DNA of 64,000 nucleotides, from contig OZ246981.1 in assembly GCA_965232455.1 (NCBI GenBank), forward strand, positions 248,001 through 312,000. The letters are read 5' to 3'. Source of the DNA: JBFGFX01 sp965232455. Lineage in GTDB: Bacteria > Pseudomonadota > Gammaproteobacteria > Steroidobacterales > Woeseiaceae. Within the stretch, counting starts at the first letter, position 1, and each line of letters starts with the position of its first letter. This document shows, piece by piece, positions 53,895 to 61,048 of the stretch. The notes under the pieces were generated by a model. That model ran no database searches and was not told the DNA's origin. It was given only the letters and a program-made list of their open reading frames with translations. The position numbers were made by a program, and so were the translations under genes.

Positions 53895-55265
53895 ATGTCG
53901 CGACTTGCTCTGTATCCGAATGACGCGGGTATCACGCTGCTCGATGAGCGGGGCATCGGCTATCGGGAGCCCGGTTTTGCCTTGCTGGAAGACGATGACC
54001 TGGTGACCGGTGACTCGGCGTTCCGTAAGGCGCGGGTCAATCCGCGAAGAATACAGCACCGCTACTGGTCACAGCTCGCAACGACGCCGCTGGCTGACCG
54101 GAGGTTCGAGCATCTGAGCGCCGCCGATCTGGCAAGCCGACAGCTCGAAGCACTCTGGCAGCGCGCCGGTGCGCCGGGCGGCGAGGTTGTCGTCGCGGTG
54201 CCGTCCTACATGGAAGCCGGCAATCTCGGCCTGCTGCTCGGTATTGCCGCAGAATTCGATATCCGGGTGATCGCAATGGTCGACGCATCGGTGGCGGCCA
54301 CGCGGCGCGAGTACGTCAACGCGGTGCCCGTTCATATCGAGATGGGTTTGCACTCGACGACGCTCGCGCGTCTGGCCCAACCCGGACAGGCGCAGGTCGA
54401 GCGGACGGAGGTGCTGGAAGACTGTGGCGTATACGGTCTCTACGATACCTGGCTGAACGTCATTGCGGAGGCGTTTGTTCAGCAATCGCGTTTTGATCCG
54501 CTGCACACCGCGGAAACCGAGCAAATGTTGCTGAATCAGCTCGCAACCTGGCTTACACAGGCCTCGAAGCGTGACAGCCTATCGCTCGAACTCGAGTACG
54601 CCAACCTGAGCCATCGGGCGGAGATCGAGTCGTTGAGCCTGATCGGCGCGGTGGCGCCGTATTACCAACTCATCGCGAGCAAGCTCAGGGCTCTGTATCG
54701 CGCGGGTGAGGTGCCGGCGTTACAGGTGACCGATCGGGTTGCCCGGTTGCCGGGCCTGACCGATATGTTGAAGGCGCGCGTTGGCGGCGAGGTGTTTGCG
54801 CTCGAGCCCGGCGCTACCGCCAGAGGGGCGCTGGCCCGAACGCGGGAGCTGAGTCCGTCCGGGTCCGGCGTCAGCCTGCGCCGTCAGCTGCCGTGGGATC
54901 AGGCGCCGTTTGTCGTGGAGCCGCAGGCCGTCGGCGACGACGTCGGCGGCGCTCCGACGCACCTGCTTTTTCGGCATAAGGCCTACGAAATCGGCGATGA
55001 ACCGCTGGTCATCGGTTCCCAGACGGGCGATGGCGGGCGCGTGCTGCCGCTCGATCCCGATATGCCCGGTGTGTCGCGCCGTCATTGCTCTCTGGCACGC
55101 GTGGACGGCCGCTGTGTTGTCGAGGACAGCAGCCGTTACGGGACATTTTTGAACGGACACCGTATCAGCGGGTCTACAGTATTGCAGGTGGGTGACACCC
55201 TCAGAATCGGTTCGCCGGGCTTTGAGCTGCAGTTGATAACGACGGATGAGCAGCATGGCGCGTAA
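53895..55265 (+). CDS. actin/Hsp70-like domain fused to FHA domain
   Basis: A 456-residue cytoplasmic protein. Residues 1-330 resemble a degenerate actin/Hsp70 (ASKHA) fold: ALYPNDAGITLLDERGIG like the first phosphate loop, VVVAVPSYMEAGN and DIRVIAMVDASVAA like the Hsp70 VPAYF and NEPTAA segments. The last 90 residues are a canonical FHA domain: PLVIGSQTGD, PGVSRRHCSLARVDG, DSSRYGTFLNGHRI and GDTLRIGS. FHA domains bind phosphothreonine, so it is a likely reader of the two kinases. It overlaps the next gene by 11 bp. The ASKHA assignment is inference from pattern. Confidence 0.82.
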   Translation: MSRLALYPNDAGITLLDERGIGYREPGFALLEDDDLVTGDSAFRKARVNPRRIQHRYWSQLATTPLADRRFEHLSAADLASRQLEALWQRAGAPGGEVVVAVPSYMEAGNLGLLLGIAAEFDIRVIAMVDASVAATRREYVNAVPVHIEMGLHSTTLARLAQPGQAQVERTEVLEDCGVYGLYDTWLNVIAEAFVQQSRFDPLHTAETEQMLLNQLATWLTQASKRDSLSLELEYANLSHRAEIESLSLIGAVAPYYQLIASKLRALYRAGEVPALQVTDRVARLPGLTDMLKARVGGEVFALEPGATARGALARTRELSPSGSGVSLRRQLPWDQAPFVVEPQAVGDDVGGAPTHLLFRHKAYEIGDEPLVIGSQTGDGGRVLPLDPDMPGVSRRHCSLARVDGRCVVEDSSRYGTFLNGHRISGSTVLQVGDTLRIGSPGFELQLITTDEQHGA

Positions 55266-56349
55266 ACGTCGCAAGATGGAAGTCTTCAGCATGTCGTTTC
55301 TCGACTGCATGAGCTGTGGTTTCGGCGCGGTTATCCTGTTCTTCATGATCATCAACTCCCAGGTCACGCGCACGACCGACGCGCCTCCGCAGGAGCTGCA
55401 GGGTGAGACCACGCGGCTCGAGTTCGAGATCCTCGAACAGCGTAAGAACCTCGTTCTCGCGCGCAATACGATGGAGGAACTGGAGGAAGAGAACGCGAGC
55501 GCGACGGACGAGATCGCGGCGATCATCGCCTTGCTGGAGAAACTCAAAGCGGAGCTCGAAAAACACGACAAGGAAACGCTCGCCAAGATCGAGCGAGTCG
55601 AAAAACTGAAATCGGACATCGAGCGCCTCGAAGAGGAAAAGAAACGCCTCCTGGCCCTGGAACAGCGCCTCGAGTCGGGCGCCCAGGTCAGGAGTTTCAC
55701 GGGCGAGGGCGATCGACAGTACCTGACCGGCCTGAAAGTCGGCGGCGAACGCATACTGGTGCTCGTGGACGCTTCTGCGAGCATGCTCGACCGTAAGATC
55801 GTCAACATCATCCGCCGGCGCAACATGGCGGACGACGTCAAACTGCGATCACTGAAATGGCGCCAGGCGGTAGCGAGCGTGGATTGGCTTTCGGCGCAGT
55901 TTCCACCGGACAGTAAATTCCAGATATACACCTTCAACACGGAGCCTGAACCCGTTCTAAAAGGCAGTGACGGCGTATGGCTCGAGGTCGGCGACGGTAA
56001 ACAACTCGATGAAGCGATCCGCGTTCTGCGCAGGACGGTACCCGAGAACGGAACCAACATGAAAGACGCGTTGGCGGTCGTCAATGAATTGAGTCCGCCG
56101 CCGGACAACGTCATCCTGTTGGTTGACGGACTGCCGACGATGAACGCGCCTGAGGCGAGCCGCGGGTTTGTAACCGGTCAGGAGCGTCTGAAGTATCACT
56201 ACGAGGCGGAACAACAGCTCTCGAACAACATACCGATAAACGTCCTGCTGTACCCGATGGAGGGCGACTACAACGCATCGATCGCCTACTGGATTCTCGC
56301 CTATCGCACCGGCGGTTCGTTCATGAGCATCAGTAAAGACTGGCCCTGA
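55255..56349 (+). CDS. VWA-domain protein with ExbD/MotB-like N-terminus (A)
   Basis: A 364-residue protein. The basic N-terminus is followed by FSMSFLDCMSCGFGAVILF, a membrane helix with an Asp at its start as in ExbD and MotB. A coiled coil runs from about 50 to 140 (Glu/Lys-rich). The von Willebrand A domain follows (about 158-364) with an intact MIDAS start, LVDASAS (near 171), NGTNMKDAL and VDGLPT. ATG 55255 is preferred to 55246 because the paralogue downstream begins MARKKK in the same way. It is translated two bases upstream of that paralogue. Likely a stator-type subunit for the channel protein. Confidence 0.85.
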   Translation: MARKRRKMEVFSMSFLDCMSCGFGAVILFFMIINSQVTRTTDAPPQELQGETTRLEFEILEQRKNLVLARNTMEELEEENASATDEIAAIIALLEKLKAELEKHDKETLAKIERVEKLKSDIERLEEEKKRLLALEQRLESGAQVRSFTGEGDRQYLTGLKVGGERILVLVDASASMLDRKIVNIIRRRNMADDVKLRSLKWRQAVASVDWLSAQFPPDSKFQIYTFNTEPEPVLKGSDGVWLEVGDGKQLDEAIRVLRRTVPENGTNMKDALAVVNELSPPPDNVILLVDGLPTMNAPEASRGFVTGQERLKYHYEAEQQLSNNIPINVLLYPMEGDYNASIAYWILAYRTGGSFMSISKDWP

Positions 56350-56351
56350 TC

Positions 56352-57350
56352 ATGGCGAGAAAGAAGAAAAGAGATATCGAAGCGTTCAGCCTCTCCTTTT
56401 TGGACTGCATCTGCTGCGGTTTCGGCGCGATCGTATTACTTCTCGTGCTCAGCAAGATATATGAGCCCGCGGTGCTCGAGAAGACCGAGGAGGACCTGCG
56501 GCAGCTCATTGCGAAACTGCAGGAAGAGCTTTTCGAGATTCAGGGGCAGACGACGGTCGTGACCACCGCGTTGAGCACCGTCCAGATGGAAACCAGCGAA
56601 ACCCGAATGACCCTGGCGAAACTGCAGCAGGAGCTCAATAGCGTGCAGGGCCAGTACGATCTGGTCATGTCCGATTCGCCCGAACTCGATGTGGACGAAG
56701 GTAAGCTGCAGGCGGCGCGCCAGCAGCTGAGCGCGGAAATGCGCCGGCTACGGCCCAACTTCGAGCGCGCGCCGGATGACTCGATTGGCGGAATCCCGGT
56801 AGACAGTGAGTACATCATTTTCGTCATCGATACGTCGGGCAGCATGCAGTCCAAGTGGGACTGGGCGGAACGCAAGCTCGCCGAGGTTCTCGACGTTTAT
56901 CCGACCGTGCGCGGTCTGCAAATCATGAACGACAATGGTCGCTTCATGTTTCAGCAATACGGCCGCAGCTGGCTTCCGGACACACCGCAGTTGCGCCAGC
57001 AGATTAAAGCGACGATGCGGCAATGGGCGCCGTTTAGCGACAGTGATCCGTCGGACGGGATTGCTTACGCGATCCAATCGTTCTGGGCGCCGGACAAGAA
57101 GATCAGCATCTACGTGTTCGGCGATGAGTTTCAGGGCGGCTCCATGGAAAACGTCCTCCGGGATATCGATCGCATCAACGTGGCGGATGACGAAGGGAAC
57201 CGCCTGGTGCGCATCCACGCCGTCGGCTTTCCCTATAATTTCGGCGGCAACTCGATCCCACAAAGCTCGCAACGATTTGCGGGCCTGATGCGACTGCTCT
57301 GCGAACGCAACGGCGGCACGTTCGTCGCACTCACCAACCGGGACCGCTGA
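56352..57350 (+). CDS. VWA-domain protein with ExbD/MotB-like N-terminus (B)
   Basis: A 332-residue paralogue of the preceding protein. It has the same N-terminal pattern, FSLSFLDCICCGFGAIVLL, a coiled coil (about 38-135), then a VWA domain with MIDAS VIDTSGSMQSK (near 158). The C-terminal half, with SDPSDGIAYAIQSFW and YVFGDEFQGG, differs from the first copy. Two non-identical subunits suggest a heterodimer. It is the last gene of the run; the REP/hairpin element follows within 20 bp. Confidence 0.85.
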   Translation: MARKKKRDIEAFSLSFLDCICCGFGAIVLLLVLSKIYEPAVLEKTEEDLRQLIAKLQEELFEIQGQTTVVTTALSTVQMETSETRMTLAKLQQELNSVQGQYDLVMSDSPELDVDEGKLQAARQQLSAEMRRLRPNFERAPDDSIGGIPVDSEYIIFVIDTSGSMQSKWDWAERKLAEVLDVYPTVRGLQIMNDNGRFMFQQYGRSWLPDTPQLRQQIKATMRQWAPFSDSDPSDGIAYAIQSFWAPDKKISIYVFGDEFQGGSMENVLRDIDRINVADDEGNRLVRIHAVGFPYNFGGNSIPQSSQRFAGLMRLLCERNGGTFVALTNRDR

Positions 57351-57426
57351 CTCCCGAACCGCGCGTGCAGGAGCCTGTCCCCGCGGGTGGTCCTGCCGAC
57401 GTCATCGCTGGTTGAGTACCACGTCG

Positions 57427-57513
57427 GAGGATTGCTACCGGGGACCTCTTTAGGGGAATGGCTCCCTTCGGTCCGCTTTATTTCCCCTAAAGAGGTCCCC
57501 GGCACCAATCCTC
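57427..57513 (+). repeat. long hairpin 1 (8 + 21 bp stem, 23-nt loop)
   Basis: Inner stem 57438-57458 with 57482-57502 is a perfect 21-bp pairing beginning CCGGGGACCTCTTTAGG. Loop 57459-57481 runs TGGCTCCCTTCGG to CCGCTTTAT. A three-base symmetric internal loop then an eight-bp outer stem, GAGGATTG (57427-57434) with CAATCCTC (57506-57513), complete it. Confidence 0.9.
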
Positions 57514-57570
57514 TTCGCATTACAGCCTGGCCGAACGGATGGCTTCCACGAACTTCAGCGGTGGCAGAAT

Positions 57571-57657
57571 CGGCCTTGTCGTTGGGGAGGTGTTTGGTGG
57601 AAATAAAGCGGACCGCAGGGAGCCATTCCACCAAACACCTCCCCAATGGCAAGGCCG
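57571..57657 (-). repeat. long hairpin 2, inverted partner of hairpin 1
   Basis: Inner stem 57582-57602 with 57626-57646 is a perfect 21-bp pairing beginning TTGGGGAGGTGTTTGG. Loop 57603-57625 is the reverse complement of loop 1 with one difference. Outer stem CGGCCTTG (57571-57578) with CAAGGCCG (57650-57657) is again eight bp behind a three-base internal loop. Stem differences from hairpin 1 are compensated on both sides. Confidence 0.9.
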
Positions 57658-57839
57658 GGCACGACCGTCAAAAGGAGAGGGTCGCGCGTCAGGACGGGCT
57701 CCTATGACGCTTGGACATATTTCGCCACAATTGATCCCCGCGCTGCCATTCGAGGGTCCGCGGCCGCGCCGAATTCCTCCGTGTAATAGCCCTCGAAGCC
57801 GGCCACCAGAGTGGCCCACAACCATCGGAGGAATGAACA

Positions 57840-58568
57840 ATGCGGATCAAGGTAATAGCAATAGCGATTGTCGCCAGCCTGGCCACGGGCACGGCATTTG
57901 CGGCGGACAAAGCGTCGCGGGAGGAAACCGTCGGCGTCGGCACCGGCGTTGTCATCGGCGCGGTAGCCGGAGGTCCGGTAGGCGCGATCGTCGGGGCGGC
58001 GATTGGCGCGAAGCTTGGTGACTCTTTTCATCGCCGCGGCGAGAAGGTGGACGCGCTCAGCAGCGATCTGCGCAGTTCACGTGCGCAGGTAAAGCGTCTC
58101 CAGAAAGACGTGAGCGTGCTGGCAAAAGACAACGATGCGCTCGGCGAAGACCTGCAGGAACTGCGCTCGGTCGCCCGGCCCGAATTCCTGTCCCTGCTTC
58201 AGGCCGGCATCGAGATGGATCTCCTGTTCCGCACGGACGAACACGTGTTGCGTGACGCTACCGGAGAGCGGCTGCGGGTCATGGCGGCGACGCTCGCGTC
58301 GATGAACGACGTCCACGTCAAACTGGACGGCTTTGCCGACGAGCGTGGCGATTCCGCCTATAACCAGAAATTGTCGCAGCTGCGCGCGGAATACGTGCGT
58401 GACGTCCTCGTCGGCAGCGGCATACCGGCGGAGCGTATCGAGCTTACCGCTCACGGAGAGTCGGATTCAGCCGACGACACCGCGGATAGCTATGCACTGG
58501 AGCGCAAGGTCAGCATGACGTTGTTTATTCAGGAATCCCCCTCGTTTGCGTCAAATCCGGTGAACTGA
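57840..58568 (+). CDS. glycine-zipper/OmpA-family envelope protein (PdsO-like)
   Basis: A 242-residue exported protein: signal peptide to about residue 22 (GTAFAA), a glycine-zipper segment (about 32-62; GVVIGAVAGGPVGAIVGAA), a coiled coil (about 70-110) and a C-terminal OmpA-like peptidoglycan-binding domain (about 120-235) with VKLDGFADERGDSAYN and ERIELTAHGESD. This order is like PdsO, the OmpA protein of the proteobacterial dedicated sortase system, but no sortase or PdsR/PdsS partner is seen. It might anchor the upstream VWA/stator system to the wall; that is inference. Confidence 0.85.
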   Translation: MRIKVIAIAIVASLATGTAFAADKASREETVGVGTGVVIGAVAGGPVGAIVGAAIGAKLGDSFHRRGEKVDALSSDLRSSRAQVKRLQKDVSVLAKDNDALGEDLQELRSVARPEFLSLLQAGIEMDLLFRTDEHVLRDATGERLRVMAATLASMNDVHVKLDGFADERGDSAYNQKLSQLRAEYVRDVLVGSGIPAERIELTAHGESDSADDTADSYALERKVSMTLFIQESPSFASNPVN

Positions 58569-58604
58569 CCGGTATCCCCCCGGCTCGATCTCGAGCCTCC
58601 GCTT

Positions 58605-58634
58605 GGCCGGCCCGATCGGGCCGGCCGTTTTCTT
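58605..58634 (+). terminator. intrinsic terminator after the OmpA-family gene
   Basis: A perfect GC-rich palindrome (GGCCGGCCCGA and its complement, 58605-58626) is followed by GTTTTCTT. It lies about 40 bp after the stop and fits a rho-independent terminator. Confidence 0.8.
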
Positions 58635-58761
58635 GGGGGCCTGTTGGCGCCAGGCCGGCAACAGCGAAGGTCGCTCACCGGCGGCTAACCGGCTCTGGCG
58701 GAGTGCAAACCTCGAGCGCAGCACTTATAGTGACGACCCTGAAAAACGGCGGTGTGGCGGT

Positions 58762-59103
58762 ATGACGGATCTTGTCAAGCGGAAGTGCAAACCCTGTGAG
58801 GGCGGCGTCGATCCCCTGGATGGGCAGGCGGCTCGAGAGCTGCTCGAATCGCTGGACGCCGCCTGGGTATTGAGCGGCGATGAAAAAGCCATCATGCGCT
58901 CCTTCGAGTTTCCGAGTTTTGCCCGGACAATCGCATTTACCAATGCGGTCGCGTGGATAGCCACGGTAGAAGGCCATCATCCCGAGCTTGTCGTACGTTA
59001 CGGGAGTTGCGACGTACGTTACACGACAACCGCCATCGATGGCTTGTCGGACAACGATTTCATCTGTGCGGCGAAGATCGACCGGATAGCTGAGGGTGTA
59101 TGA
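58762..59103 (+). CDS. phhB: pterin-4a-carbinolamine dehydratase
   Basis: A 113-residue enzyme that regenerates the pterin cofactor after aromatic amino acid hydroxylation. The hallmark is EGHHPELVVRYG near residue 77, with AIMRSFEFPSFARTIAF before it and the final DxxD-type end. A short Cys-rich N-terminal lead (KRKCKPCEGG) is common in this family. Its end overlaps the possible GTG start of the next gene. No phenylalanine hydroxylase lies in the window. Confidence 0.93.
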   Translation: MTDLVKRKCKPCEGGVDPLDGQAARELLESLDAAWVLSGDEKAIMRSFEFPSFARTIAFTNAVAWIATVEGHHPELVVRYGSCDVRYTTTAIDGLSDNDFICAAKIDRIAEGV

Positions 59104-59107
59104 AGAA

Positions 59108-60088
59108 ATGGGTAGAGCAGTTACAGTAAATGATATCGAAGCTGCGGCAAAAAGGCTGCGTGGCGTCGTTGTCGAGACTCCCATCCTGACGTCGTCGGAA
59201 CTGGATGAGCGGGCCGGCGGCAAAATTCTGCTGAAACCCGAATGCCTGCAGCGGACCGGGTCCTTCAAAATACGCGGTGCGTACAACCTGATGAGTCAGC
59301 TCGCTCCCGAGCAGGCGGGGTGTGGCGTCGTTGCGTGGTCGTCCGGCAATCACGCGCAGGGCGTCGCGGCGGCCGGCGCGCTCCTGGGCATCCAGACCAC
59401 CATCGTGATGCCGGAAGACGCGCCGCGAGCGAAGATCGAAAATACGCGACGCCTGGGTGGTGAAACCGTGCTCTACGATCGCTACAACGGCGACCGGGAA
59501 GAAATAGCGCGTTCCATTGCGCAGGAGTCCGGCGCGAGTCTCGTCCCTTCCTACGAACATCGCGACATCATCGCCGGGCAGGGCACGGTCGGGTTGGAAA
59601 TAGCGGACCAGAGTGCCGCGATGGGAGCACCGCCCGATCAGGTGCTGATCTGTTGCGGAGGCGGTGGCCTGAGCTCGGGTTCAGCAATCGCGATCAAGGC
59701 AAGATCGGCGGCGACTGACGTTTACCTCGTGGAACCGGACGAATTTGACGACACGCGGCGCTCGTTCGAGCAGGGAGTGCGTGTCGGCAACGATCCGTCC
59801 GCGCGCTCCATCTGCGATGCGTTGCAAACGAAAACGCCCGGCGAGATGACTTTCGCCATCAATCGGGCGCTGGCGCGGGGTGTATTGACCGTCAGCGACG
59901 CGGACGTCGGGGAGGCGATGCGTTTCGCGTTCAAGCACCTCAAACTGGTGGTCGAACCCGGTGGAGCGGTGGCACTTGCCGCCGTGCTCACCGGCAAGGT
60001 CGAGACAAGAGGCAAGGTGACGGCGGTTGTCTTGAGCGGCGGCAACGTCGACGAACGGTTGTTCGCGTCGATTCAGAGCGAAATCTAG
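59108..60088 (+). CDS. threonine/serine dehydratase-type PLP enzyme
   Basis: A 326-residue fold-type II PLP enzyme. The PLP Lys is in QRTGSFKIRGAYN, the substrate loop is SSGNHAQGVA, and the phosphate loop is CCGGGGLSSG. It lacks the C-terminal regulatory ACT-like domains of biosynthetic IlvA, so it resembles catabolic threonine dehydratase or serine racemase. ATG 59108 was chosen; a GTG at 59096 overlaps phhB by eight bases and is possible. It is probably cotranscribed with phhB. Confidence 0.9.
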   Translation: MGRAVTVNDIEAAAKRLRGVVVETPILTSSELDERAGGKILLKPECLQRTGSFKIRGAYNLMSQLAPEQAGCGVVAWSSGNHAQGVAAAGALLGIQTTIVMPEDAPRAKIENTRRLGGETVLYDRYNGDREEIARSIAQESGASLVPSYEHRDIIAGQGTVGLEIADQSAAMGAPPDQVLICCGGGGLSSGSAIAIKARSAATDVYLVEPDEFDDTRRSFEQGVRVGNDPSARSICDALQTKTPGEMTFAINRALARGVLTVSDADVGEAMRFAFKHLKLVVEPGGAVALAAVLTGKVETRGKVTAVVLSGGNVDERLFASIQSEI

Positions 60089-60098
60089 AACCTATCTC

Positions 60099-60863
60099 TC
60101 AACGTGATTTGAACTGCGGTTTGTGCAGCACGGTCACGTTGCTTGGCTTGGGCGGCGCATCGGGCTTATGCGCATCCCGGCCGCGGTCCTTCCAGGAATC
60201 GAGCCAGAATATGATTTTCTTCAATTCATCGATGTCCTTGCGAACCTTGTGCGGCTGCATTTCGACAAGTCCGATACCTTGTTCCGTCGCGTGGACGTAG
60301 TTTTGACTGTCGCGCAACACGGCAATTATCGGGATGCCCAGTGAATCCAGGAAGCGCATCAGTTTATCGAAGCTCCTGGTGTTTTGCCGCGTCCGATTCG
60401 CGACCACCGCAAGCTTGTTATCACGACGGTCGATTTTCGCAACCAGTAACAAATCGGCAATACAACGTGAGGCGGCGTGAATATCGATCGACGACGGCAA
60501 AACCGGTACGAGGATACTGGTTGCGTCCCTGGTGATTTCACGAAGATCGTTGTGGGCAAGACTGGCCGGAGAATCGACGATGAGATTGGTGGTTTCGTTG
60601 GGTACGCGTAGCTGCCAGCTCCGGGTCGCCTGCATCGACTTCTTGTAGGCAGCGATTCCGTGAATTGGCGGGCGCGAGGCGTCACGTTTGTCCAGCCAGC
60701 TCATTGTCGACCCCTGCGGGTCGCAGTCCATCATCGCGGGCATTGGGCCGTGCTGCGCATAATAACTGGCAAGATTTGTCGCGAGCGTGGTTTTGCCGCA
60801 GCCACCTTTGGGATTCAGGACGACTATCTTGTTCAGGTTGTTTCTGTGCGGCGTGATCAGCAT
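60099..60863 (-). CDS. orphan ParA-family ATPase
   Basis: A 254-residue protein of the ParA/MinD superfamily. The deviant Walker A motif is KGGCGKTTLATNLA; Walker A' is MMDCDPQGSTMSWL, and VDSPASL is the Walker B-type segment. The C-terminal 30 residues are basic and Pro-rich. No ParB or parS-like cluster is adjacent, so it more likely positions a cellular cargo than a plasmid. Start at ATG 60863 gives a normal lead of 14 residues before the motif; a GTG at 60896 adds 11 residues and abuts a palindrome. It ends ten bp from the convergent dehydratase gene. Confidence 0.86.
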   Translation of the reverse strand: MLITPHRNNLNKIVVLNPKGGCGKTTLATNLASYYAQHGPMPAMMDCDPQGSTMSWLDKRDASRPPIHGIAAYKKSMQATRSWQLRVPNETTNLIVDSPASLAHNDLREITRDATSILVPVLPSSIDIHAASRCIADLLLVAKIDRRDNKLAVVANRTRQNTRSFDKLMRFLDSLGIPIIAVLRDSQNYVHATEQGIGLVEMQPHKVRKDIDELKKIIFWLDSWKDRGRDAHKPDAPPKPSNVTVLHKPQFKSR

Positions 60864-60896
60864 TTTTCCGGCGCCGTGAACTCCGTTTTTTGCCAC

Positions 60897-60915
60897 GATT
60901 CAATGCTATTGAATC
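60897..60915. promoter_or_regulatory. palindrome upstream of the ParA-type gene, candidate operator
   Basis: GATTCAATGCTATTGAATC is a perfect inverted repeat with eight-base arms and three-base spacer, at the 5' side of the ParA-type gene. A half-site, GATTCAATG, recurs at about 60969. The position suggests autoregulation or a partner binding site. Confidence 0.5.
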
Positions 60916-61048
60916 AGAAATCCGTGCTTCTCGTAAGCCTGACGTGCCTCGTGCAAGGCTACTGTTGACGATTCAATGCCACAGATCCTTGCGCCCGTTC
61001 ACATAATACCGGACCCGCGCCGGCGACGTGCATGTGTTCGGCCCGCCG

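Larger units (their letters stand above)
57366..57704. repeat. composite repeat: two inverted hairpins between REP-like sequences
   Basis: A 340-bp non-coding block. Its ends carry REP-like sequences in opposite orientation: CAGGAGCCTGTCCCCGCG at 57368 and CGTCAGGACGGGCTCCTA at 57687-57704. Inside are two long hairpins listed separately. The layout recalls REPIN or BIME elements, but the hairpins are much longer. The frames over the block are products of the inverted repeats and are not called as genes. Confidence 0.75.

Noticed and set aside
39993..57350. Type VI secretion regulation (PpkA/PppA/Fha) as the explanation of the kinase, PP2C and FHA genes
   Set aside because: No Tss sheath, baseplate, Hcp, VgrG or ClpV gene is in the window, and the VWA/channel genes do not belong to that system.
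53081..57350. A Zorya-type anti-phage system because of the MotA-like gene
   Set aside because: No ZorB with an OmpA-type domain, no ZorC and no ZorD helicase-nuclease; the partners are VWA and FHA proteins instead.
57233..57840. Several 100-160-residue frames on both strands across the twin hairpins
   Set aside because: They are translations of inverted repeats and contain mirrored peptides. No start signal or known domain.
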